Shown here: one piece after another, positions 25,694 to 38,257 of the stretch
How positions within the stretch are numbered: position 1 is the stretch's first letter
Layout: every line of letters starts with the position of its first letter
Made by a program: the position numbers and the translations under genes
The notes under the pieces: model-generated
What the model saw: only the letters and a program-made list of their open reading frames with translations
Told to the model about the DNA's origin: nothing
Databases searched by the model: none
NCBI GenBank assembly: GCA_003864495.1
Contig: ML133421.1
Location: forward strand, 2,418,001-2,482,000
DNA length: 64,000 bases
Origin: Nemopilema nomurai
Lineage: Eukaryota; Cnidaria; Scyphozoa; Rhizostomeae; Rhizostomatidae
Reading direction: 5' to 3'

Positions 25694-25771
25694 TACCCTG
25701 GGTCTCAGACTCAGATATATAAAATAATAGATTCTAATTTTTTACATAAAGTGAGTCTGGTACCAAGGGTG
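25694..25771. mobile_element. Tiny foldback element (TACCCTGGGTACCAGACTCA family)
   Basis: A 78-bp inverted repeat with left arm TACCCTGGGTCTCAGACTCA and right arm whose complement reads CACCCTTGGTACCAGACTCA (16 of 20 match). It encloses an AT-rich loop. The interior TTTACATAAAGTGAGTCTGG also matches the copy at 6486-6558 in inverse orientation, confirming a shared family. Confidence 0.75.
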
Positions 25772-28700
25772 GAGTCACCTTTGAGTCTGCTGAGAATCGC
25801 AAAATGACATCAGGTCACGGAACCTGAAAGGAGAGCCATGAACCATCGAGCTGCTGTCATTAGACATGGTGGTTAGAGGAAGCGAATCGTGTTCTATATA
25901 TGCTAATGTCTTCTGCTCATATTCCCGGTGAATGCAGAGGAATTTCCAGGTTAACTAGCAATACTCATAGAATATACTTCTTAGAGCAGAGAGAATATGC
26001 CTTTAGAGTGTTTGATAAGGGTTCACTTTCACGTGACAGTTTGAAGATTTCTAATTTCGTTTAGGCATCCTATTTAGTTTAGGACCGTTTAGATCATGGT
26101 TTGATTCTTGAGATTTCATAGCTTTTTGGCTTTCAAGATTTCAGTTTTTGCCAATTCGTATAAAACAGTTGCATATGAGAAAACGATCTCCCCACCTAAT
26201 AAACATCATGAAGTCCTCTAAAGGTTACCAAAAATATCTGCTACAACACATATAAAACGAACTTTGAAGTTGACGCATAAGACTTGCTCGTGCAGTTTTT
26301 GTTTGTATGGGTGCATTTTCTTTAGGCGGGGTTTGACAGTTTTTTCTTTTCTTGAATGCTTTTGAGAATCGTTTGTGAAAACGTTTAGGTCGCGTCTCCT
26401 TGACATTTCTCGTCAGGGGATCGTCTCTGGAATCGGGTTTGAATCCTTAGCTTGTAGAATGTTCAGAGTATTAATGGCCTGGGGCGCGGCTCGGGTTGGA
26501 AGCAAGGTATCTAAAACCATTTAAAAATAGGCTTTATTGGTAATTTATTACTTAATATTTGGCATTTTTTGCAAAAATTTAGGGGGAGCTGAAATGTTGC
26601 AAAAATTGTGGAATGTTTCATTTTCCCATCGAAATTTTAAGGGTAAAGCAAGCTCGCAATCATATATAAGAGTCGCGGGATCGTTTAAAAACCTTATATA
26701 CTATTGCTCGTAGCTAGTAATTTAATAACACAAGGCACATCACATCGAAGGTCTCCAAAGTTACGTGAAACTGGAGGAATGTTCCCCCATTATACATTGC
26801 GATCATTTTCTCCTGCTGTTCTGTTGAATGTCAGGTCAACGTGTCTGCATAAATCGTTGACAGCTGAGCAGACGGGCGGCACAGTGAGGACGCCGAGCAG
26901 TGTGCAACAATAAACAAACGCGACAGATAACTTCTAGTCGTTGGCTTCCTTTTAGGTTGCAACAGAGAGAAGTTAGCTTACAGGCGTCTGCAGCACAAAC
27001 GCGGTTTCAAGTTGTTCACCCGCTCTAAGGTGAGAAACGATTTCTGTAAGCTCTGGTTTTAGTGTTTCCGGCTCAGCTTTTCGGCCTATTGATTCACTTG
27101 TTGTTACGAAGCCATTGGTGGTGCCCCACGAGAATCTGGGGTCCGAAATACTTTTGCAAAATAGTGATAGTTTTCTGGGCTGGGCCGTTGAAGAGAGGTG
27201 GCATCGTGTACCATCTGCAGCGATATTCAGATGCCAGCTTCGCATGCCTTTTGCTGTCATAGAATAAGAATTCCGTGTTGCTGTTCTTGGCCAAGCACGG
27301 CCGACAAAGAAACAGTGGAAAGCAAATAGGGACATTGTCTGTCAGTTCTGTTTGAGACTAAACATGAAATGAGAATCGCATTTGAGCAGAATGTCTTCAT
27401 TTGTTGCTTTTTCTGAGTGCCCTGGTGCAAACTAAAAATACAGGTTTGGTTGGTCGATTGGTTTTTGCGGGGATTTCAATCTGCTTTGGCCCAAGGAACT
27501 CTCTGAGAGTTTTGAGGGTTAGGTGACCCCTTCATTAGGAAGCCCCATGCGCTTCACCCACAAGAGACGGAACGCTCATTCGAACCTGACCTTTAAGCGG
27601 AAGCAAGTCTAATTATTTGTTGCCTGCTTGTCGGGAGCACTTAATCCCGGCAAAAAACAATCCCAGTAGCTACAATGTTTAGAATAGAGAAGACAGTTTT
27701 ACCCAAACCTATTGAATAAAGTCATTTTAATGGCTTTTTTTAGTTGGAAGCGTAAAATATTGATATACTTATGTTCAATTACTTGTAAACAAACGCCCAC
27801 AGCCTTTCCGCATCGAGTACAGAACGGCACAATAATCAGTATGGCTGGATAGATGGTAGATTCTAGCAAGCTTCACATTGGCGTATTTATAAGCAGAGCT
27901 GGAAATTCTAAAATATTTCTAAAATATTTGAAATGGTGTATATTCTACGTTCAATAAAAGAGCTGTGCTCGTTAAATTGGGTTCTTTCGACGACGGGCTT
28001 GGCACGTGATGTGAAGTTTATAATGAAAATGATCTCGTTTTACAGTTGTTCGCTCGAAAAGAAAATCATTTTTACCTCTAACCATCTAATAATCGGGGAA
28101 CATTGGATATTCGTTCAGCGAGTTGCCTTTCTTAAAGATGAAATTCGAGTGGCTTAATTGTTATTATTTTAGTTGGTAACCAAAGCCAAAAGCACCAATT
28201 TTCCATAATCTTGAGCATTTCCATAAGAACGACTTACTTCATCTATCGCGAGAAAAACACAGCACAACTTGATCCCAGCCTTTTCCTCTGATAAGCCGCG
28301 GATTTTCCCGCATGTTTTTGCAATTTGACTGGCTATTAGAATATTATATGTTTTTTATCATATTACAGTCTTTGTGGTCAAAATTACTGAAATGTAAAAG
28401 CAGGTTACAAACAGTTGAAGGCTTAAGTTTCATTAAATTTTTGCGTATTTGACTTGCGTATTTAATTCGCAAAGCACAACCAATGAGAGGCTTCGTATTT
28501 TTTACTTTAAGAAATTGCTTGATATCACTCAGTGCTTGATATGCGCTTCAATTCCTTCAATCTTTGTGGATCGCGACAAGATAATGCGAGCTTATCGCGT
28601 CAACTAAACCCGTCGTCTGCTTCACGATCACCGCTGCCATAGGGAGGGTCTGAGACTAGGCATCCTGATTGGGGAAGAGGGCATCGTATGATCACACACA

Positions 28701-30107
28701 CAAATGGGCCTGGACCGAATGCCTCATGTGTAGTGCCAATTCCTCTTCGTGCGGTGAGATTCACCACAGAATAGGATTCCCCCAGATTGTTTTCAACATT
28801 AGTACGGAGGCATCTCAAAGTTTACCACGAAAAGACATGCGGGGCGCAAGTCCTATTTCCCTCGGTAGATATATCTATCATTTATCACCAACACGACTGG
28901 GAACATCGGAACCCCAATGACAGCTCACAGTCACTTCCTCGATTGTCATCACAATACTGCGGAACTGTGATCGTATGCTGATGACATTAGGGACATCGAG
29001 TTTAAGGCCTGGATTGGAGCATTTTAAATTGGGCTGCACTGCAGATTCAAATGTCACCCTTACAGCGCAGCCTTGACGGGCTATGTCCAAGAAGAGAATG
29101 ACAATTCGGGATTTTTTTATAAAAAAGTAAAGTACATGCACAGTTTTTGCAAAAGAAAAAAGCGGTTGGCCTTGTCAAGCCGGCCTCGTTTTCACTAATG
29201 AATGGCGCCATCGCAGAATTGTCAAGCCCGCGCTCAGGCCAAATAATCCATTGAGCTAAGTACCACAAGGAAATGGCAGCAATGAAGAATGGCCATAAAA
29301 ACGCTAATATCTATAATGCTGCGAATACTTGTGTAAACACGGGTAACAGGTTTTATTTTGCTCATGAAGTTAGGCCTATAGAACGGGATGCTAAGTGAAT
29401 TGGCCTCATCAAATAAGCATTATTGATACATAGGCTAGTTTTACTATTTCTGATAAAATTGGCCTTGAATACTAATTAGAAAGTAATGCAACAGCCTTAA
29501 CGGGGTAAATCAAGTATGGTTGGAAGTTGGAATAGAAGTTTCAATTTGGTCGAGTTTAACAATCAAGCAAAAGGTTCAAAGGTTCAGACTGATACTCAGA
29601 CCGAACTGAATAACACAACGATGTATCGCTTTGATGATGTAGGCACCCCAGTTTCGTAGGCCCAATCACAACCATAACAATAACACCTTCGCATTGTCTG
29701 TATCAATAACAGTTTCAGTAAGGTCATTAAGGTCCTAGAAAGAGCTTCTGTTAACAAGCTTTCCCTGGGCAAGGGTTCTCGACTTGCGATTCATTGAGCG
29801 CATGCGAACCTCTAAGGTCTGTTGGTATTTTGCTTGCGTTTTTATCAATTCGTTACAAGAGCACTGCAGCATTTCAAAGTGTCCCACTGCTTGTCGCTTG
29901 GGTTCATTCATAAAGAAACAAGTGCAAAGTCGAATTTTTGTCACAGGATGCTAACATGTTCTGCTATATCCTCCAGTAATTTGAACGCTTATACTAACCA
30001 GGCCTAGTTGTGCCTCGCACCTTGTTTCCGGTTGATGCCATTATTCACCGCACTGCTAAAAAGGCTGATTTGCGGAAACTGGGTAGTTCTTCTCGCCGTT
30101 TAGTAGA

Positions 30108-30121
30108 CCCCCCCCCCCCCC
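30108..30121. repeat. C14 homopolymer
   Basis: Fourteen consecutive C. Comparable tracts occur at 33915-33928 (C14, in the astacin gene just past the exon 7 donor) and 51208-51220 (G13, in an optineurin-like intron). Confidence 0.9.
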
Positions 30122-31431
30122 AGAGTTAGTTATAAATTAAGGTGCGTATCTTCAGTTATCGGACACTCCTGGGGTCTCTATGTTCCATAAGAAAAATTTA
30201 TGCTTCTGCAAGATGTCCAGCCTTGGAAGAGAAACGAGTTTCACGTGGTTGCGTAGTGAGTGTACCCTCTGTGTAAATACGGGGTGCTGTCCCTCAGAAC
30301 CCCCCTTCACCTGCTTAACCTTTCAATTTTGCTTGGTCATCTGTCATTACCAATCTTGTCAGATTTGTAAACCCTTTCCCTAAAATTAGTTTTACAATCA
30401 ATGGCCATGCCTTTAACCAGAGAATGGTATAGAAAGTATTTCGCATTTTTGCAAGTTGCTGTCTATGTCCAATGGGAATGGACATTTTCACTCTTTGACA
30501 CTTGCATACGCCCGCTAACTTGCGAATAACAGTTATCGTGGAATGTGTGACAGAAATTTCGTGAGAAAGCACTTGAAATTTAACACGCTTTCCGTTTGTC
30601 ATGCTGTTTTCCATTTGTATGAAATTAGGATGATATAAATGGGAAAGCTCATTTGAGCTTCACTCAGTGGGTTCATACTCATGAAAGAAAAAGGATACTC
30701 GACAAGTTAACCTTTAGCATTTTTCTTTCTCAGATATCACTTTTGACTTGCTGTGAAGTTAGTCTGCCTATTCACGAAGGTTTGAAGGCTGCGCAGATCG
30801 AGGAATCTGTTAATAGGTTGGTGTTTTGTCACTTCTCTATCTTTTCCGTATTGCCAAGTGGCCATTTTAATTTGCAGACTCAGTCCTTTGATGTATGTGA
30901 ACCCATTCCTGGCCTCTTGGGCCTCATTATGACTGTCGACTGCACAGGACAAAAGAGGGAAGTTCACATCTGTTTGAAAATAGTTGACGTGCTTTGAAAG
31001 CAAAGCCAATTTTTATCAACATGTTACATTATCTTGCTCGATTGAAAGAGAGCCCGATCCATTATTGGCATATTCATTACGAAATAACTCGACTTTCAAA
31101 TAGGAAAGGTGTCGTCGGTGCCGTTTGACTAAATTTCCTTAGAACGCAGACAATCCAGTCGTATCCTGGCCCCACAAAAAGCAATCGTAAAATTACGTCA
31201 CTGTAGAGCCGGTGAGGCATTCGTAATGTCTTCAGAGGGCCCTCGAAGTTCCCACCCTTTCAAACAGTTTCGTCTCAATGGAGGCGATTTTAACACAGCA
31301 TTCTATATGGAGCCTTTTGATTAATTCGATTAGTTAAGCATTTCGATGCTAAGAAACGAATGCCAGAGTTATAACATTCAGTCACGTATTACATCTAGCA
31401 CGAAGTTCGAGGAACACACATTGGTGATAAG

Positions 31432-31704
31432 ATGTTTGCATTGAAGTTGTTGCTGGTTTTGTTGCTGGTGTCTTCTGCGGTGGAGGAAGGCCTGGCGGGA
31501 AAGGCCAATGATTGCTCCACTGCCATCACGACTTTCTGCCTCTGCAAGAAAAACTGTTGGAGGACTTACAGGGACTGTTTCTTGGTTGCAAGTTCAAAGG
31601 AAAAGGTCGAGGACTGCATCGCCAAGAGGCTTTCTTGCGTCTGCAAATGTAGTAGTAAGTACGACAAGCTTGGCAAGTATGAAAAGCCAGCCCAATGCAA
31701 GTAG
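31432..31704 (+). CDS. Small secreted cysteine-rich peptide, function unknown
   Basis: A single open frame of 90 codons. Residues 1-22 form a clear signal peptide (MFALKLLLVLLLVSSAVEEG, cleavage probably after Ala22 or nearby). The mature part is short, basic and has ten cysteines at 28, 36, 38, 42, 49, 62, 69, 71, 73 and 89, including CxC pairs (36/38, 69/71/73) that suggest five disulfides. No known family was recognised. Candidates by type are a host-defence peptide, a venom-type peptide or a structural secreted protein; the sequence does not decide. No splice site is needed and no stop interrupts it. The gene sits about 1.2 kb from the 3' end of the convergent astacin-ShK gene, another secreted protein. 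AATAAA occurs at 32257. Confidence 0.65.
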   Translation: MFALKLLLVLLLVSSAVEEGLAGKANDCSTAITTFCLCKKNCWRTYRDCFLVASSKEKVEDCIAKRLSCVCKCSSKYDKLGKYEKPAQCK

Positions 31705-32862
31705 CGCTGCAGGAGATTTCACGAGTGCTTTGCAACTGTTCTTGACCTGCACGTGTGCAAATTACAATCAAAGAACTTCTCAAGTATCAAAGTAATCGTA
31801 TTGTAACTTTTAATCAGTTTGTTATGCTCGGGTCAGTGGTGTCGATAGAAACTCCATAGTAGCCAGCAGACCCTCATAGCTGAGTCGTTGAGTTGTCAGG
31901 CAAAAAAATAATGGCATTGCAATCACTTAACTCCCAATAATGGCCACAGCAATATTTCTGGCTATTATTTGTTTGACCCCCTTACAAGCTTTCACGCCTG
32001 GCTCAAGTGATTAGATGATTATTTCGACGAACATTAGCCCGATTTATTGATTATACGTGGCTTGCTATTCACTACTGTAGTTAGGATCATTATTGTAAAT
32101 AGCACGAAATTTTTAAGGCTGAATATTTCTCGTGGAAACACTGATATCGTGTCCTTTTAAGACACCGGGTACTGGCATTTTCCGTGTTTCATAAATGCAT
32201 TATATGTAACTATTTTAGTAGCTCTGGCAGCAATTTGAGTAGCATTTATCTTTCTAAATAAAATTTTCCAAACAGTTGTTTTTATATTGGCGTTTCAATT
32301 AGAAGGGGTTCCTCATTTTTTTGCTAGTATAACATTATGATTATAGAATGGAAGAGGTGGGGCTCTGGGAGAGCTTTCAAGTTCATTTTTAGAAATAGGG
32401 TTTCAATCTCTAGCATTTAACTTTTGTGTCAACCCGGAAATGCAGTTGAACTTCACTAATGTTTTGCTAATGTCTATAGTAGCCAGCTTGGTTTCTTTGT
32501 AGCTGTTTCAGTTTTCATTAGGGGCAACAGTAGACATATGATCGGACAGCGATGTGTTTTTAGCCTAGATTCAAGATGAAAGCAACACTACCAATGTCCA
32601 ATCGCTTTTGTGATACTTGGATGACGTCATCTGTGGACAGTGTCACAGAACAATCAGCCAGACTGATTGTACCAAATGTTGACCAGCCAACCATCCCCGG
32701 CCCTAAAGTGCTCAAATGGGCTGTTTTTAGTTATCTAATTGTTGCTGCAATATTCAAATAGTCTATTCTAAAGATAGGTCAAATCAGAGAAAAAAATTGT
32801 GCTTCATCTTATATGTAATGGAACCAAATCAAGTATTCTTGTTAAGAATTGACGCAGTCCAG
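31705..32862. other. Convergent intergenic gap
   Basis: Separates the secreted-peptide gene (+) from the 3' end of the astacin gene (-). AATAAA at 32257-32262 could serve the peptide gene. The 61-codon frame at 32576-32761 has no support. Nothing else was seen. Confidence 0.5.
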
Positions 32863-35800
32863 TTAACATAATCCACATGTCTTCTGGCACCTCTTGGCGA
32901 CATAGTCGTTTGTCTGGCATTTGTTTTTGTAGTATTCGCATCGACTGGTTGGGGAGATGTCTTTGCAATCTGCAAGTTAATACAGCGATTTTTATAAACA
33001 TGGCCAAGTTCACACTGCATAAAAGCTAGACTCGTTTCTACAAGGAACAGCCCACACAAACAGTAGGCTGTAAAATGAATGAATGATGACACTTTTCGTA
33101 GCCAATTTTCAAGTTTGATTTTTGGAGAGAAAATGGTCATGCCACTATGGAATAAGTCGCTTCTTGGGTGGTTCAAGTTCCAGACTTTGTGACAATTTTT
33201 ATCCAGCTCATTTTCGTTTCAAATTTCGTTCATGCGAACGCAGTCCCCAAAGCCTATCACAAGACACCTTTTGTCAGAAAAACACCCCCGGTCAGTTTTT
33301 TAGTCTGTAAATCGACTGGTTAAATCTGGCTTTCGGGCACAGCGGCCATTACGTCGACCCCCGTCAGGAGTTAGGTTTCGAATAAGACCAAAAAGTTTTA
33401 TTATGAAACTTTCTGTTGACCATTCCTAAGATGTTCGAAATAAAACAATATCAAATTGCTCCAGAGGCACAATAAACTCGGAATGATAGATGAGCAACCC
33501 TGATGCTTAGCATTTCAGAAACTCAACTTTGCTTGATGGGTATGTGCTTTATTTTCAAGAGCGTTTCAAGAGCAATGGACAGCTTACAGAAGAAAGCTCC
33601 AGCAATTAGCCTTTAAAAATGAGCTTATCCTAAAGGGTTTGAAGCTGGTCGGCGTGACGCCTCGGTCTGAATTTGACTTGAGAAGAGCTCAGAGATTCGA
33701 AATGTCTGCAGGGGAGGGCGGGGCAAGTTGGAACATTTTGACTTTGGTCACCAAAATGCCCTCAGAGCTTTGCATTTCCTGTAGAGAACTTTCGTGATGA
33801 ATTAGTAGCAAATAAACGTAAGTAATTAAAAAGCATAGAGATGAAAAGTAGATGCAGTTAACATTCTGCAAATAGGCCCTTCTATAGAAAATGTTCCGAC
33901 CCGCCCCGTTCTCTCCCCCCCCCCCCCCACCGATAAACGGGTGTGCATACCAGTTGGTGGGACTGGGTTGCTGGTGGTGGGTGGGTTTGGGCCTCCTCCG
34001 CTGCAGCTGTAGTGCTTGTTGATCTGCCTCACATCGATGTCGGTGAAACCGTAGTTGTTGCCAAGGCGCTCGTTCTCATTAGTTATTGAAACGATTGTTG
34101 GTCTTCTGTTGGTGCTGAAGGAGTACCTGTTGGGAGGAGCATTATGATGATGCCTTCTAGTGCGGCTCGGCGTATGATAAATCAAAGGGCGTCAAAGCTT
34201 CTGCTTGTAAGGGAGACTTTTCTGGGATTAAGGCTAGACGAATAAAGATCCGAATCAAATTTGATCTCACGTTCACTTGAGCAATAGTGATCAAAGAACT
34301 GTGTTGGAATAATAAGTTGGACAAACAGAAATATAGAAATTAAGGCGAAAATTTGCTCTGGGGCAACCATTTGTCCCGCGATTTGTTCTAGTGACCATTA
34401 GGTATAAAGTTGGTTTGACAGACATCGACAGGGTCAATGTCTTTAAGGAACGTGATAAGAATTTCAAGAACAAAGTAATATGCTACTACAAGCATCAGGA
34501 ATCTATCCTCTGCAATGTTTTGGTGGGCATTTTTGTCACGCTGATTGACCCGTCAAAAAATATGGCATTGCTAAGCACTATCTAGTTGTTTGGTATTCGG
34601 AAGAAAAGACGGAACCTGGAATAGTGCATGACACTCTTCTTGTCGTAGGGCTCGTTGTGGGTATCGGCCTGGCCATCCCTGTACATGTTGAAGTTGAACT
34701 TCATGTCTAGGATGAAAATAAAACAGTCGAAGAGCTGAACGTAAGCACCGTAATTCCAAAATGATCTTCTTGCAACCAATGAAACTACTTTGCAAATGAT
34801 AGGCCACTGTAGAGCCAGTGGTCTTCGCCAATGCCAGTGAAGTATCAAAATAAACCATAGGCATCACTTTTAAGAAACGTCTACTCTACTGACAAAGGGC
34901 TTTGGCCTAGGCCAAACTTCGTGCTTATCATGTGCCAAACCTGATGGCAAGAAGTTCGATTGTGGCACGACGTTGACACAACGTTGGTACGACGCAAAAT
35001 CAAACGTCGAACTGAACAGCTTGATCCAATTACATTTTCAAATTGATGCATGAAGTAACAGATTTGATGCGCCATTCTGTCTACGAATACCTAGCTACAT
35101 TTTTTGATCTAGGCCTTAAGGTTTTTGCCTTTTTATTGAGGTGGCTCGAGGTCGTTTTAATCACTAGAAGTGGTGATGAGAATTTGGATAGTGTTATCTG
35201 CAAGGACTTACTGCTTGAGATGTTGTTCCAGTAGATTTTAACGTACTTGTCCCTGTCCCTTCTTGATTGTTCATGGAAGAAACCGATGGCGTGCATCATC
35301 TCGTGGATAACGGTTCCCATGCTCTCGCAGCCACGTCCAATGGAGATCTCCTGCATTCCTCGTCCGGTTCGGCCGATTTGTGAGTAGCAACTTGAATTAT
35401 AAACAGAAACGTTCAGAACCATCCTTCTGCAGTTCTCACCAAGCTCATACGTTGATGATAATACACATAGTGCATATATCAACATAGCTTTAAAAGTGCT
35501 GCAGACGGGAATGTAGCGAAATCGTTTGAAGATTCATAGTCGTTTGGAAGTTTGAACTACTCGTATCTTTTCAACGATTCTCTCGGGAACTTGCTTTGCA
35601 TTAAACAAGTTGTTATAAATAATCTTATACTCTTGTTGAACCAGATTGATACCCAGAACACAATGATTTCATTAGCAGTGGGTATTAATGTTCAATTCTA
35701 TAGACGTTTTAGTGTTATAAATTGTAGTGCTTTTTAAGTTCCTACCTTAACAAAAGTTCTCTTAAAGTATTTAGACGATGAATGAATGTCTCGCATAGTT

Positions 35801-38257
35801 GGGAAATGATCAGAAGCTGACCAGATGAATATCCAGTTGTGGATCGAAAATCAAGTGAAGGAGCACATGACTGGTTGTAAATAGATGTCGTGATTTGATG
35901 TGTTGTGACCAAGCGTATAGGTACCAATATCCGAAATAAAAAGATGACCTAGCTTGTCCAAAATCATAAAACGCTTGCCCAGTTTGCAAGTACTTTCAGT
36001 TTGCAAAATGATGCCTCCACTGCTTCATTCTCTTTTTAAGAGTTTGCAGGTCATAAATTTTGATGTATTTAATTTCTCGTTGATAGCCTTAAATTTTCTG
36101 ACATTCCTTTTACAATCGAATGCAAATTATCGATACATTGTAATGAAGGCACTCAAATTGCTTCAAGGTGTAAAAACAGCTCACCCTCCCTTTGCATTGA
36201 AGACGACGTAATCTCGCTGGTTTGTTCTTGGTACAAATCTGATGCAGGTCTTCTTTTTGTATTCCTCAATTGCCTTCAAGATTTGCGATCTTGCGTGGCT
36301 TCCTACGGTGCAAAAGCAAATCAATGCACTTTCTTTAGATGGTTATCTTGTGCAATAAACCTCTATTACTTGCAATTCTATAGGTATCAAACACCAACAG
36401 GTGTTTCTAAAGGGTTCCCAAGGTTAACCAGAGGTGCCATTACTAACCTATACCATTGTGCTGAAACCCAGAACAAAGTCGCTGGTTCTAGAGGTGTCTT
36501 TTCAAATCATAAACTCTTTAATTGGGTACTTTGACTCATGGTAAATGGTGCGCATTTTACTTGCTTACATCGGCAGAATTATTGCATAATTAATTTCATG
36601 TTTTTCTAAATGTTATTTAAAAGGAGTGCGTTGTTTAAATTGGGCGGTATTGTTTTTGAAAACAAAAATATATTTCAAAGACATTTTGGAGGTCAAATAG
36701 TCATTCATTTAAAGCATTTTCTGCCTATCCTAAAGGGCGCAGTCGTAAAATATTTCTTCTACTTCACAGCTTTTCGGAAGTGGCACAATTTAAATACAGC
36801 TCTGAATGGCCCGTAGATGGGCACTTTTTGATCAAAACTGATTTGATTGACTCACTTTTGAGAAATAAATCGTTTGTAAAGCTAGAGACATGTTTTAATG
36901 TAAAAATCGACCTCACCGACACTTCCGAACTTGTAAGGAACAACGCCATTGGGCCATTTTCCGCCTCGCAGAGCATCGAATGCTGAGGCTCCACCGAGAC
37001 TCGCTGCCTCCATCTTTTCTCTGGTGTCATCATCATCGATAATGTCTCCTTCAATCAATGGTGGCTGTTCTGTTGGAGAGATAACAGTCAGATCTCTATC
37101 GCCCCTATAATACTCTATCACACCTGATATTGCTTGTCATTAGTAAACAACTCTTGCGGCAACCATGCTGCTATTTTCACTGCCTCAGTTTCAACCCATC
37201 AAAAAAGATTACAGTGCAGCCAGCCATAAATACAGGTAATAAGGCTATTGAACTTTTGAAGAATTGTGAGAACCCTTTTAGGCTATGCATTTTAGCTCAT
37301 GTTTCATTACAAATATTTTTCTTTAATTTCTATACTACTTTTTTATCTGTGACTTGAAGTCTTCAACACGGAGTCTTCATTTGCTTTGCTTACTAAGAGA
37401 TATTCAAGCTCATTCTAAGGCATGAATCGTTTGAGATTGATTAATAAAAATGACAGCAACATTGAAAGCCTTGACTTGACTCTACTTACCAACGCCTCCG
37501 AACATAAGTCCTTCTTCAACAGCTACAACGAAGAAGAACAGCAATACATTCATTTCTTATCACTATCACTATTACTGTCTAATCCCTCTCTTTCAATTAG
37601 AATTAGCATGTACAATGCATTTTTTTGCTTGGACGTTGCAATTGACATGAAGTGTGATCCTGTATCTTTTTGTAATTTAAATATTTACATTTAAATATTA
37701 GGACTATTAAACAAATCAATATATCTTTACCTTGCTCGTTGACTTTCAGGATGACGTCATGAGCACTCTCTCCATCTTCGGCTGGGTAAAAGAAAATGCG
37801 TGTTGCTATCATTGAAAAATTCATTGAAAAGCTTTTTATTTTATATATTGAACATTATTCGAAAAGCCACATTCATCAAAAAGCTTCATAAAATATAGTT
37901 CTAAAGCCAGCTTCATAAATGTCACATTCAAATGTTTATATTTTTAAACCTAAATTTACGTCCGGTCATAGAGTTGACAAGAAAAGTAAAGTAAGCAAAT
38001 ATATTCTCTTTGCTCAGTCTGTGCAATAATGCTAAGCTCCTATCAACCCGGCACATCGAACGCTTTCGAAATAATACAGGTATACGCTTCGATTGCTTTC
38101 TCAGAAATGACATCACACCAAATTACTTATTCCTTGTTGCCGGGCATTCCCCTTCGTGAAGGAAATTTATCTCCCTACTCACAAAAGACTGAGAAACCTA
38201 CTCACCATAAGCGCCATAGGAAGCCAAAGCCAGGAAAATAACGCAGAGGAACTTCAT
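32863..38257 (-). CDS. Astacin-family zinc metalloprotease with C-terminal ShK domain
   Basis: Eight exons on the minus strand: 38206-38257, 37731-37781, 36917-37123, 36185-36302, 35212-35390, 34616-34706, 33951-34126, 32863-32969, giving 326 aa with closed phases. Signal peptide 1-17; propeptide with acidic run and an IEGDI segment resembling the family aspartate switch; mature catalytic domain starting near the KWPNGVVPY segment; zinc site [12 protein letters not shown] (His172, His176, His182, catalytic Glu173); Met-turn SVMHY (Met229, Tyr231); the four conserved astacin cysteines in exons 4, 5 (two) and 7; a Pro/Thr linker; and a ShK domain (292-326) with six cysteines (293, 302, 309, 319, 323, 326) immediately before the stop. 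All catalytic residues are present, so an active secreted endopeptidase is expected. Astacin-ShK proteins in cnidarians include digestive, matrix and nematocyst-expressed (NEP6-type) members; the sequence alone does not tell which. Confidence 0.95.
33915..33928. repeat. C14 homopolymer next to astacin exon 7
   Basis: Fourteen consecutive C on the plus strand, about 22 bp into the intron after the exon 7 donor of the astacin gene (read as G14 in the transcript). Confidence 0.9.

Larger units (their letters stand above)
23385..31431. other. Eight-kilobase stretch with no recognised gene
   Basis: Both strands were read. Open frames are short (at most 120 codons), overlap in conflicting frames and lack recognisable motifs or consistent splice phases. 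Identifiable items are the foldback element at 25694-25771 and a C14 tract at 30108-30121. Some minus-strand frames (for example 30315-31009 and 24438-24722) have protein-like composition and may be old pseudogenes, but no family could be named. Confidence 0.5.

Noticed and set aside
26973..27335. 120-codon minus-strand frame with a second open frame overlapping it
   Set aside because: Two competing frames on one strand, no motif and no splice support; at best an old pseudogene.
30315..31009. Two minus-strand frames with receptor-like hydrophobic runs
   Set aside because: I considered a decayed GPCR, but no family signature (DRY, CWxP, NPxxY) could be found.
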